A stretch of 5,642 bases of DNA from Oscillospiraceae bacterium (GTDB taxonomy: Bacteria; Bacillota_A; Clostridia; Oscillospirales; CAG-272). Below the pieces are notes generated by a model that was given only the letters and a program-made list of their open reading frames with translations, made no database searches and was not told the origin of the DNA. The stretch covers positions 1 through 5,642 of the forward strand of contig SVSF01000106.1 of NCBI GenBank assembly GCA_015064425.1, in the 5' to 3' direction. Position numbers and translations under genes: made by a program. Below, in pieces: positions 1-5,642 of the stretch. How positions within the stretch are numbered: the stretch's first letter is position 1; the number at the start of each line of letters is the position of its first letter.

Positions 1-697
1 AGCTGTAGGGAATGTCGTTATCGCGGCGGTATACGTTTGCACGGGGGTTGTCCCAGCTACGGAATACTGCCTTAACTGCACCGATAAGCTGTTCCTTGGG
101 GTCTGTAGGGAAGTCCTGACCGATCTTAGACTTGTATTCAGCCTTAAACTGGTTAGCGAGTTCCTTAAGGTCATCAGCAGTAAGCTCAACGTCCTGCTTA
201 ACGCCCTTTTCTTCCTTCATCTTATCGATAAGTTCTTCGAAGTACTTCTTGCCGACTTCCATAACAACGTCGGAGTACATCTGGATAAATCTTCTGTAGC
301 AGTCATAAGCCCAACGTGCATTGCCGGACTTCTTTGCCATAACTTCAACAACCTCTTCGTTAAGACCGAGGTTAAGAATGGTATCCATCATACCGGGCAT
401 AGATGCGCGTGCGCCGGAACGAACAGAAACGAGAAGGGGATTTTCAAGGTCACCGAACTTCTTGCCGGTAACGCCTTCCATCTTAACGATGTATTCCATG
501 ATCTCAGCCATGATCTCATCGTTTATCTGTCTGCCGTCTTCATAGTACTGAGTACAAGCCTCAGTAGAAATAGTAAAGCCCTGGGGAACGGGAAGACCGA
601 TATTGGTCATTTCCGCAAGGTTAGCACCCTTACCGCCGAGGATCTCACGCATATCAGCGTTACCCTCAGAGAAGAGATAACAATACTTTTTGCTCAT
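1..697 (-). CDS. ppdK: Pyruvate, phosphate dikinase, N-terminal part (gene runs off the left edge)
   Basis: This enzyme interconverts pyruvate, ATP and phosphate with PEP, AMP and pyrophosphate; in anaerobic clostridia it commonly serves pyrophosphate-linked glycolysis in the cytoplasm. Reading leftward from the ATG at 697-695, 232 codons are open to the window edge; the family is usually about 870-900 residues, so roughly the first quarter is present. The visible part is the start of the ATP-grasp nucleotide-binding domain: GGKGANLAEM at residues 21-30, LPVPQGFTIST at 35-45, and VSVRSGARASMPGMMDTILN at 90-109, which contains the ATP-site arginine (R93; Arg92 in Clostridium symbiosum numbering). 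Lys23 matches the ATP-site Lys22. YRRFIQMYSDVVMEV and AVFRSWDNPRA also match the family. The start is fixed by a GGAGGT ribosome binding site 5 bases upstream. Lysine is almost always AAG and ATA is nearly absent, unlike the rightward genes, which suggests high expression. Identification is secure. Confidence 0.97.
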   Translation of the reverse strand, partial: MSKKYCYLFSEGNADMREILGGKGANLAEMTNIGLPVPQGFTISTEACTQYYEDGRQINDEIMAEIMEYIVKMEGVTGKKFGDLENPLLVSVRSGARASMPGMMDTILNLGLNEEVVEVMAKKSGNARWAYDCYRRFIQMYSDVVMEVGKKYFEELIDKMKEEKGVKQDVELTADDLKELANQFKAEYKSKIGQDFPTDPKEQLIGAVKAVFRSWDNPRANVYRRDNDIPYS

Positions 698-702
698 AAT
701 GA

Positions 703-708
703 ACCTCC
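703..708 (-). promoter_or_regulatory. Ribosome binding site of ppdK
   Basis: On the minus strand this reads GGAGGT, 5 bases before the ATG at 697-695. It is a near-perfect Shine-Dalgarno match and sets the ppdK start. It is stronger than the sites of the three rightward genes. Confidence 0.9.
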
Positions 709-727
709 AATATATTTTAAAATTTTG

Positions 728-750
728 TTTGTTAACTATTGGTTAAAAAA
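728..750. repeat. AT-rich inverted repeat in the ppdK leader
   Basis: TTAAC (732-736) and GTTAA (742-746) form a perfect inverted repeat around TATTG. The arms extend with three more T-A pairs after one mismatch (G731 against A747). It lies between the candidate ppdK promoter and the ribosome binding site, where a repressor operator would act. As RNA it would be a weak A-U hairpin, so protein binding is the likelier role if there is one. Chance is plausible in such AT-rich DNA. Confidence 0.35.
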
Positions 751-767
751 TAATCCCAATCGTTACT

Positions 768-796
768 ATAATATCATACTTTTTGATAGATTTCCA
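768..796 (-). promoter_or_regulatory. Candidate sigma-A type promoter of ppdK
   Basis: On the minus strand, TGGAAA (796-791, 4 of 6 to TTGACA) and TATTAT (773-768, 5 of 6 to TATAAT) are separated by 17 bases. An overlapping TATGAT (778-773) is a second possible -10. Transcription would begin near 760, giving a leader of about 60 bases. The surrounding DNA is so AT-rich that hexamer matches are weak evidence, but a promoter somewhere here is expected because the neighbouring gene is divergent. Confidence 0.35.
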
Positions 797-836
797 TAGT
801 TTTCTCAAAATATAATAATATTTTTTTCTCTTTCTA

Positions 837-865
837 TTGAATTTTTTTAAAAAATAGGATAATAT
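837..865 (+). promoter_or_regulatory. Candidate promoter of the pth-mfd cluster
   Basis: TTGAAT (837-842) is followed either by GATAAT (858-863, 5 of 6, 15-base spacer) or TAATAT (860-865, 4 of 6, 17-base spacer). The spacer contains a T7A6 tract (842-854), which may bend the DNA. Transcription would start near 870, giving a pth leader of about 90 bases that contains the 878-890 palindrome and the 902-939 hairpin. TATAAC at 882-887 is an alternative -10 but has no good -35 partner. Confidence 0.4.
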
Positions 866-877
866 TAAGTCACAAAA

Positions 878-890
878 TGTGTATAACACA
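878..890. repeat. Perfect 5-3-5 palindrome near the predicted pth transcription start
   Basis: TGTGT (878-882) and ACACA (886-890) are exact inverted arms around ATA. If transcription begins near 870, the palindrome sits at about +8 to +20, a usual place for a repressor operator. The overlapping CACA/TGTG pair at 871-881 adds a second small dyad. I cannot assign a regulator, and the site is short enough to be chance. Confidence 0.3.
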
Positions 891-901
891 AAAATAAATC
901 T

Positions 902-939
902 GTCGAAAACGTCGGGATATTTTTTCCGACGCTTTCGGC
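902..939 (+). promoter_or_regulatory. Hairpin in the pth 5' leader
   Basis: The outer stem pairs 902-908 with 933-939 (seven pairs, one U-G). After one A·C mismatch (909/932), the inner stem pairs 910-917 with 924-931 (eight pairs, one G-U). The loop is TATTTT (918-923). The inner core CGTCGG/CCGACG is GC-rich in an otherwise very AT-rich spacer, which makes it stand out. No T-run follows and no rightward gene precedes it in the window, so it does not look like an intrinsic terminator. It lies 10 bases upstream of the pth Shine-Dalgarno sequence and leaves that free, so it is best read as a leader-RNA structure affecting stability or translation. Confidence 0.6.
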
Positions 940-955
940 GTGTAATTTCGGAGAA
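922..955 (+). promoter_or_regulatory. Alternative hairpin that would mask the pth ribosome binding site
   Basis: TTTTCCGA (922-929) can pair with TCGGAGAA (948-955) over eight contiguous pairs with a single U-G at 924/953, enclosing an 18-base loop. The 3' arm contains the whole pth Shine-Dalgarno sequence. The 5' arm reuses the loop end and 3' arm of the 902-939 hairpin, so the two folds exclude each other. The longer 902-939 fold should normally win; this one is a hypothesis only. Confidence 0.35.
950..954 (+). promoter_or_regulatory. Ribosome binding site that supports the TTG start of pth
   Basis: GGAGA lies 6 bases before the TTG at 961-963. There is no in-frame ATG or GTG between this site and the conserved GLGNPG motif, so the TTG is the only start that keeps the catalytic N-terminal region. 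Confidence 0.8.
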
Positions 956-960
956 CGGTT

Positions 961-1584
961 TTGAGTAATATTTTTGATCTTTTTAAGCAAATAGAACGTA
1001 AGAGGGATACCGCTTCAGCAAAAATAGAGTACGCGGTAATAGGCTTGGGAAATCCCGGAGAAAAATATTCGGGTACAAGGCATAACATCGGCTTTATGGC
1101 AATAGATTACATATCTCAAAAGCTGAACGTTAAAGTAAATAAGTCCAAGCACAAAGCTCTTACAGCCGAGGCGGATATAAACGGTCATAGGGTATTACTT
1201 GTTAAACCTCAGACCTTTATGAACAAATCAGGAGAATCTGTAAAAGAATTGTGTGATTACCTTGAGCTCGACAGCAGACATATTATAATTTTATATGATG
1301 ATATTACGCTCAATATGGGGAAGATGAGAATACGTCAAAAAGGTTCTCACGGCGGACATAACGGTATAAAAGATATAATCTATCAGCTCGGAAACGATGA
1401 TTTTGATAGGATCAAGATAGGCGTCGGTATACCTCACGAAGGAGAAGATATTATAAACTACGTTTTGGGACAGATACCTAAAGCGGGCAGAGAAGACGTT
1501 TACAGATGTATTGAAAATACATACGAATGCATAAAGCTTATTATAGACGGGCAAACACAAAAAGCCATGAATCTTTATAACTGA
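961..1584 (+). CDS. pth: Peptidyl-tRNA hydrolase
   Basis: The enzyme cleaves the ester bond of peptidyl-tRNAs released early from ribosomes, recycling tRNA in the cytoplasm; it is normally essential in bacteria. The 207-residue product has the full signature set: GLGNPGEKY (28-36), TRHNIGF (39-45), KPQTFMNKSG (82-91), ILYDD (110-114) and GSHGGHNGIKDI (128-139). By family alignment the catalytic His is H41 (E. coli H20), with N31, N88, D113 and N134 at the positions of N10, N68, D93 and N114. The start is TTG, supported by GGAGA 6 bases upstream. The protein carries about 20 charged and hydrophobic residues (SNIFDLFKQIERKRDTASAK) before the usual MxxIVGLGNPG-type beginning. The gene ends 10 bases before mfd, indicating cotranscription. 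Unlike the Bacillus subtilis locus, no fin gene separates pth and mfd. Codon use (many AAA and ATA) is like mfd and unlike ppdK. Confidence 0.97.
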   Translation: MSNIFDLFKQIERKRDTASAKIEYAVIGLGNPGEKYSGTRHNIGFMAIDYISQKLNVKVNKSKHKALTAEADINGHRVLLVKPQTFMNKSGESVKELCDYLELDSRHIIILYDDITLNMGKMRIRQKGSHGGHNGIKDIIYQLGNDDFDRIKIGVGIPHEGEDIINYVLGQIPKAGREDVYRCIENTYECIKLIIDGQTQKAMNLYN

Positions 1585-1594
1585 AAGGCAATAG

Positions 1595-4500
1595 ATGGAC
1601 ATTCTTTTATCGGCAATAAAAAAAGAACGCGAATACGAGGGAATATTAAAAATAGCTTTAGATCAATTTAAAGCTTCAAAGCCTCATCCACTCTTGATAA
1701 CAGGGCTTTGTGAAGGTGCCAAGCTCCTGATGTATTCAGCATTAATAAAGGATATAAAGGCAAGCGCAGGATGCGGTTGCCTTATATTGGTGCCAGATGA
1801 AAAGAAAAGCATCCGTATATATAACGGTCTTAAAGAGCTTGGGCTTAACGTTTTTTTATATCCTTACCGAGACCTTATCCTTCACGATATCGTGTCGTCT
1901 CACGAGTATGAGCACGAAAGATTAGGGGTGCTGAGTAACGTACATTTTGATACTTATGATGCGGTAATTACATGCCCGGATGCAGCCCTGCAGTACACTT
2001 TACCTGAAGAACTGGTCGAAAAAAATACTTTTACAGTAAATTCTGATGAATTATACGAAATAAACGATATATGCGCTAAGCTTCTTCAAGGAGGCTACGT
2101 CAGAACAGATATGGTTGACGGAAGAGGACAGTTTTCACTCAGAGGAGGCATTCTTGATGTATTTCCTCCCGCCATGGAATATCCTGTCCGCATAGAATTC
2201 TTTGACACCGAAATAGAACAAATGGGCATTTTCGATACAGTAAGTCAAAGAAAAATCGAAAATATCGAACAGTTTACCGTATCTCCCGCCCGTGAAATAC
2301 TTTTGAATGATGATAGCAGAAAAAAGCTCTGTGACATTATTTCCCGGGAAATAAAAAGAAGCAAAAATGCGGATGCAAAAGACTCTTTTGAGAGAGAGCT
2401 TTCCGCTTTGAAAAACGAGGCTGAAATAAATTTTCTGGATAAATATATTTCCTATATATATCCGGATAAAAAAGCGTTGATAGATTACTTCGACGGGAAA
2501 TCATTCGTAATATTTGAAGACTATGGGGCAATAAAGGAACGCCTTGAAGCATACGAATGGCAAGTTGACCAGGATCTGGAAAAACTTCTTGAAAACAGTA
2601 CGGTGCCGTTAGGAACCCCCGGCTTCGGCAAAAGAAAAAATGACCTTGAAGACTTTATACTAAGCAATCCGTCTGCAGAAACCGAAATGTTTATGAGAAC
2701 CTCGATTTCAAAGTTTCAATCGGGTATTTTTAGCATTCAAAGCAGACAACCCGCTTCGTATAACGAGGATCTTAAGCTTTTGTGTGAAGACCTTGAGTCT
2801 TACAGACAAGCAGGGAACACTGTGATTCTTCTTACGGAAAATGAAATATCGGCAAAGAATCTTTATACGGCACTTTATGACAACGGCATAAATGCCCCGA
2901 TAATAAATTCATCAGTTTCGGATACTATCGGCAGCCGTGCAGAGGTGTACATAAGCTACGGAATAAATATTCCCGGATTCGAGCTGCCTCAATCTTCTTT
3001 CGTTTGTTATTCTTTATGTCAATCCTCCGTTATAAAAAACACACGAAAATCAGTTGCTAAATACAGAAGTAAAAAGAAAAGCTCCCGAGAACGCATAATG
3101 TCCTACGCCGATATGGAGATAGGAGATTATGTAGTACACGAAAACTACGGTATCGGTCAATATATGGGGCTGAAAACTTTGACCGTCGACGGAGCTACAA
3201 AAGATTTTATAAAGCTGAACTATGCAGGTAACGATGCTTTATATCTGCCATGCAATCAACTTGAGCATCTCTCAAAATATATAGGAGCAAAAGCCGAAGA
3301 CGGCACTCTTAAGCTTTCAAAGATGGGCGGCACCGACTGGATAAAAGCCAAGCTCAAGGTAAAAGCATCAGCAAAAGAAATGGCAAAAGAGCTTATAGAA
3401 CTTTATGCTAAAAGACTGCGTCTGAAGGGATTTGCATTCGGAAAAGAAGAACAGATAGAACGTGATTTTGCTAATTCCTTCGAATATGAAGAGACTGACG
3501 GCCAGCTTTCCGCTATCAACGAGATAAAAAGAGATATGGAAAGGGATCACCCTATGGACCGCCTTCTTTGCGGAGACGTAGGATTCGGCAAGACCGAGGT
3601 TGCCGTGAGAGCGGCGTTTAAGGCTGTGTGCAGCCAAAAACAGGTAGCGATCCTTGTACCTACTACAATATTGGCAATGCAGCATTACCAAACGTTTCTC
3701 TCAAGAATGAGAGGATTTCCCGTAAATATCGATATGATATCCCGCTTCAGAAATACGAAGCAGCAACAAGAATCAATAAGAAAATTAAAACGCGGCGAGA
3801 CGGATATTGTTATCGGTACACACAGACTTGTATCTAAAGACGTTGAGTTCAAGGATCTCGGGCTTGTTATAATCGATGAAGAGCAAAGGTTCGGCGTAGC
3901 ACAAAAAGAAAAATTGAAGCAGCTTTCCAGTAATGTCGACGTACTTACGCTTACAGCAACTCCCATACCGAGAACGCTCAGTATGTCTATGAGCGGAATC
4001 AGAGATATGTCGATTCTCGAGGAAGCTCCCACAGACCGTCTTCCGGTACAGACTTATGTGTTGGAATACGACGATACCATAATCGGCGAAGCCATATGCA
4101 AAGAACTTCGCAGAGGCGGCCAGATATTCTATCTCTGCAACAACATTGAGCGAATGGACTCGGTACTTGCAAGGTTGAGAAATATGCTTCCCGAAGAATG
4201 TAAGATTGCCACAGCACACGGACAGATGGATAAGGAAAGGCTTTCTGATATTTGGAAGGATCTGCTTGACGGCGATATTGACGTGCTCATAAGCACTACT
4301 ATAATCGAAACCGGAATAGATATTCCCAATGCGAACACCTTAATTATAGAAAACGCCGACCGTTTCGGGCTTGCACAACTGCATCAGATCCGCGGCCGTA
4401 TCGGAAGATCAAGCAGAAGGGCTTATGCTTATTTTACTTATCCCAAAGGAAAAGTACTTTCGGAAATAGCTACAAAAAGACTCTCGTCCATAAGAGACTA

Positions 4501-5116
4501 TACAGAGTTTGGATCCGGATTCAAGATCGCCATACGCGACCTTGAAATTAGGGGAGCGGGAAATATACTCGGTGCCGAACAGCACGGTCATATTGCCTCC
4601 GTCGGATACGATATGTATATGCGATTGCTTAACGAAGCTATTTTGGAAGAAAAAGGCGAAATAAAGGAAAAGGCATGCGAATGCAGTCTTGACATCAACT
4701 GTGATGCATATATCCCCGAAAAATATATAAAGAATGCACCGCAAAGAATAGATGCTTATAAGAAAATATCTCTCATACGTACCTTGGACGATATGATGGA
4801 TGTTTGCGATGAGCTTTTGGACAGATACGGAAATATGCCTCCTTCTGTGGATAATCTGCTGAAGATAGCTATGATCAGAGCTGAGGCAAGTAAAAACCGT
4901 ATAACGAAGATCTGTCACAAGGGCGCATCGCTGCTGATATATCCTGAAAGCGGAAATATGTCTCCCTGGACATCTCTTGCCGGAGTAATGAAAGGAAGAG
5001 TTTTGATAAATGCAGGTTCTAAGCCCTATATAAGCATTAGAATAATGAAGGGTGAAAGCGTAATTGCGCTTCTTATGGATACTTTAAAAAAGTTATCCGA
5101 AATAAATAAGAGATAA
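1595..5116 (+). CDS. mfd: Transcription-repair coupling factor (Mfd)
   Basis: Mfd is a DNA translocase that pushes RNA polymerase off lesions and recruits UvrA for strand-specific excision repair. The 1173 residues match the usual full length. In order: a UvrB-like N-terminal module (about 1-340) with a degenerate Walker A (TGLCEGAK, 36-43) and the conserved RGGILDVFPP (183-192); a variable linker; a CarD-like RNA-polymerase interaction domain (about 506-565, GDYVVH at 510-515); the RecG-like translocase with Q637, Walker A GDVGFGKTEVA (660-670), DEEQRFGV (761-768), TATPIPRTL (787-795), ETGIDIP (905-911) and QIRGRIGR (931-938); the translocation motif (about 962-999); and the C-terminal TRCF domain (about 1020-1160, DRYGNMPP at 1076-1083). 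All helicase motifs look intact. The ATG follows AAAGG (1584-1588) by 6 bases, a modest site overlapping the pth stop codon. ETDGQ (633-637) replaces the more usual ETPDQ, keeping the glutamine. Confidence 0.98.
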   Translation: MDILLSAIKKEREYEGILKIALDQFKASKPHPLLITGLCEGAKLLMYSALIKDIKASAGCGCLILVPDEKKSIRIYNGLKELGLNVFLYPYRDLILHDIVSSHEYEHERLGVLSNVHFDTYDAVITCPDAALQYTLPEELVEKNTFTVNSDELYEINDICAKLLQGGYVRTDMVDGRGQFSLRGGILDVFPPAMEYPVRIEFFDTEIEQMGIFDTVSQRKIENIEQFTVSPAREILLNDDSRKKLCDIISREIKRSKNADAKDSFERELSALKNEAEINFLDKYISYIYPDKKALIDYFDGKSFVIFEDYGAIKERLEAYEWQVDQDLEKLLENSTVPLGTPGFGKRKNDLEDFILSNPSAETEMFMRTSISKFQSGIFSIQSRQPASYNEDLKLLCEDLESYRQAGNTVILLTENEISAKNLYTALYDNGINAPIINSSVSDTIGSRAEVYISYGINIPGFELPQSSFVCYSLCQSSVIKNTRKSVAKYRSKKKSSRERIMSYADMEIGDYVVHENYGIGQYMGLKTLTVDGATKDFIKLNYAGNDALYLPCNQLEHLSKYIGAKAEDGTLKLSKMGGTDWIKAKLKVKASAKEMAKELIELYAKRLRLKGFAFGKEEQIERDFANSFEYEETDGQLSAINEIKRDMERDHPMDRLLCGDVGFGKTEVAVRAAFKAVCSQKQVAILVPTTILAMQHYQTFLSRMRGFPVNIDMISRFRNTKQQQESIRKLKRGETDIVIGTHRLVSKDVEFKDLGLVIIDEEQRFGVAQKEKLKQLSSNVDVLTLTATPIPRTLSMSMSGIRDMSILEEAPTDRLPVQTYVLEYDDTIIGEAICKELRRGGQIFYLCNNIERMDSVLARLRNMLPEECKIATAHGQMDKERLSDIWKDLLDGDIDVLISTTIIETGIDIPNANTLIIENADRFGLAQLHQIRGRIGRSSRRAYAYFTYPKGKVLSEIATKRLSSIRDYTEFGSGFKIAIRDLEIRGAGNILGAEQHGHIASVGYDMYMRLLNEAILEEKGEIKEKACECSLDINCDAYIPEKYIKNAPQRIDAYKKISLIRTLDDMMDVCDELLDRYGNMPPSVDNLLKIAMIRAEASKNRITKICHKGASLLIYPESGNMSPWTSLAGVMKGRVLINAGSKPYISIRIMKGESVIALLMDTLKKLSEINKR

Positions 5117-5183
5117 ATGTAGATTTATACACAATTTTAGGTTATACTTAAAATCAAAGGTTTCTGCAAATGAGGTGAAATAT
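5117..5183 (+). promoter_or_regulatory. Short gap between mfd and the lipoprotein gene: ribosome binding site and weak promoter candidate
   Basis: GAGGTGAAA (5172-5180) contains a good Shine-Dalgarno core, AGGTG (5173-5177), 6 bases before the TTG start at 5184. TATACT (5143-5148, 5 of 6 to TATAAT) could be a -10, but its -35 at 5120-5125 (TAGATT) is poor, so an internal promoter is uncertain. I see no GC-rich hairpin with a T-run after mfd, so read-through from mfd is the simplest explanation for transcription of the next gene. Confidence 0.5.
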
Positions 5184-5642
5184 TTGAATAAGATCTTTAA
5201 AAGGCTTTTATGCTTTGCTATAGCATTGGTCTTGACTGTGGCTTTTCTTGTTTCCTGTTCCGATAAGAAAAAGAATGCGGTTATGGTTTACGGAGACGTA
5301 TATATTACCGAAGAGATGTTTTCGTATTGGATGTCATACTATAAAACAAATCTTTTGAGGAACTACAACAGTTCTCTCGATACAGATGAGTTTTGGGACG
5401 GTGAAATGGAGGACGGACAAACAGTAGAAAAAATGACGTCTGAGTGGGCTCACGACTATATAAAGAGTATTCTTGTCGGAATGTACCATTTTGATAAAAA
5501 CGGACTCAGCATATCAGACGAACTTTATTCACTTATCGATCAGGATATAAGGGAGAAGATAAGTAGTTACGGAACTAAAGCCGAGCTCAATACTTTTCTC
5601 TCAACCTATGGAATAAATACGGATATACTTAAAGAAATATAT
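5184..5642 (+). CDS. Probable PrsA/SurA-like foldase lipoprotein, N-terminal part (runs off the right edge)
   Basis: The first 153 codons are visible. Residues 1-25 form a lipoprotein signal peptide: basic start (NKIFKR), hydrophobic core (about 8-23) and lipobox LVSC with the lipidated cysteine at C25, followed by a lysine-rich SDKKK. The mature protein should be anchored on the outer face of the membrane. Residues 32-49 (AVMVYGDVYITEEMFSYW) resemble the start of SurA/PrsA-type chaperone domains, where a short 'V-N-G-x-x-I-T-x-x-x-F' segment is followed by long helices. A foldase-like gene after mfd is a recurrent clostridial arrangement, which supports the call. No peptidyl-prolyl isomerase domain is visible; it would lie beyond the edge, so catalytic activity cannot be judged. 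The TTG start is chosen because the ribosome binding site fits and the first in-frame ATG (M34) lies after the lipobox. An unrelated lipoprotein remains possible. Confidence 0.7.
   Translation, partial: MNKIFKRLLCFAIALVLTVAFLVSCSDKKKNAVMVYGDVYITEEMFSYWMSYYKTNLLRNYNSSLDTDEFWDGEMEDGQTVEKMTSEWAHDYIKSILVGMYHFDKNGLSISDELYSLIDQDIREKISSYGTKAELNTFLSTYGINTDILKEIY

Noticed and set aside
321..545. 74-codon plus-strand frame opposite ppdK.
   Set aside because: It is the antisense of highly conserved ppdK codons (including the VSVRSGAR region).
729..750. Possible Rex (redox repressor) site in the ppdK leader, because TTGTTAA at 729-735 matches a Rex half-site.
   Set aside because: The clostridial Rex site has two half-sites separated by four bases (TTAACAA on the right). 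Here the bases at that spacing are TGGTTAA, and the nearest TTAA-type arm is seven bases away and lacks the final CAA.
902..939. Hairpin as an intrinsic transcription terminator.
   Set aside because: No T-run follows the stem on the plus strand, the genes on either side are divergent so nothing needs to end here, and on the minus strand it would lie upstream of the ppdK promoter.
870..1088. 72-codon minus-strand frame across the pth leader and start.
   Set aside because: It overlaps the conserved pth beginning in antisense and its sequence resembles no family I know.
1585..1594. Space for a fin-like anti-sigma gene between pth and mfd as in Bacillus subtilis.
   Set aside because: The gap is only 10 bases, so no gene fits there.
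4409..4918. 169-codon open frame on the minus strand inside mfd, and other antisense frames at 3685-4032 and 3785-4219.
   Set aside because: They lie wholly opposite the conserved translocase and C-terminal regions of mfd, show no recognisable domain, and are explained by codon structure of the real gene.
5170..5178. Minimal ORF ATG AGG TGA overlapping the lipoprotein ribosome binding site.
   Set aside because: It is only two codons long, has no ribosome binding site of its own, and arises naturally from a GAGGTGA Shine-Dalgarno sequence after AT.

Overview
The window reads as an ordinary core-genome segment of a low-to-moderate-GC Bacillota (Firmicutes), most likely a clostridial lineage of the Oscillospiraceae/Ruminococcaceae type. 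This is inferred from the protein families, strong GGAGG-type ribosome binding sites, the clostridial order pth-mfd-foldase lipoprotein, and a highly expressed pyruvate phosphate dikinase. I see no mobile element, CRISPR array, tRNA, rRNA or phage gene.

Layout. Bases 1-697 (minus strand) carry the first 232 codons of ppdK, whose 3' end lies outside the window. Bases 698-960 are a very AT-rich divergent intergenic region with candidate promoters facing both ways, short palindromes, and a well-formed hairpin just upstream of the next gene. Bases 961-1584 (plus) encode peptidyl-tRNA hydrolase (pth) from a TTG start. Bases 1595-5116 (plus) encode a complete transcription-repair coupling factor (mfd), 10 bases after pth. 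Bases 5184-5642 (plus) are the first 153 codons of a secreted lipoprotein, also from a TTG start, probably a PrsA/SurA-like foldase; it runs off the right edge.

How the genes fit together. ppdK belongs to central carbon metabolism (PEP/pyruvate interconversion using pyrophosphate) and has the codon bias of a highly expressed gene. The rightward cluster is a housekeeping unit: Pth recycles peptidyl-tRNA dropped from ribosomes, Mfd removes RNA polymerase stalled at DNA lesions and recruits excision repair, and the lipoprotein probably assists folding of exported proteins. They share an operon by position rather than a pathway.

I found no new multi-gene system. The most interesting non-coding signal is the pth leader. 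A 38-base imperfect hairpin (902-939) shares bases with an alternative 8-bp pairing (922-929 with 948-955) that would cover the pth Shine-Dalgarno sequence, so the leader could in principle switch between two folds. This was found by eye and is untested.
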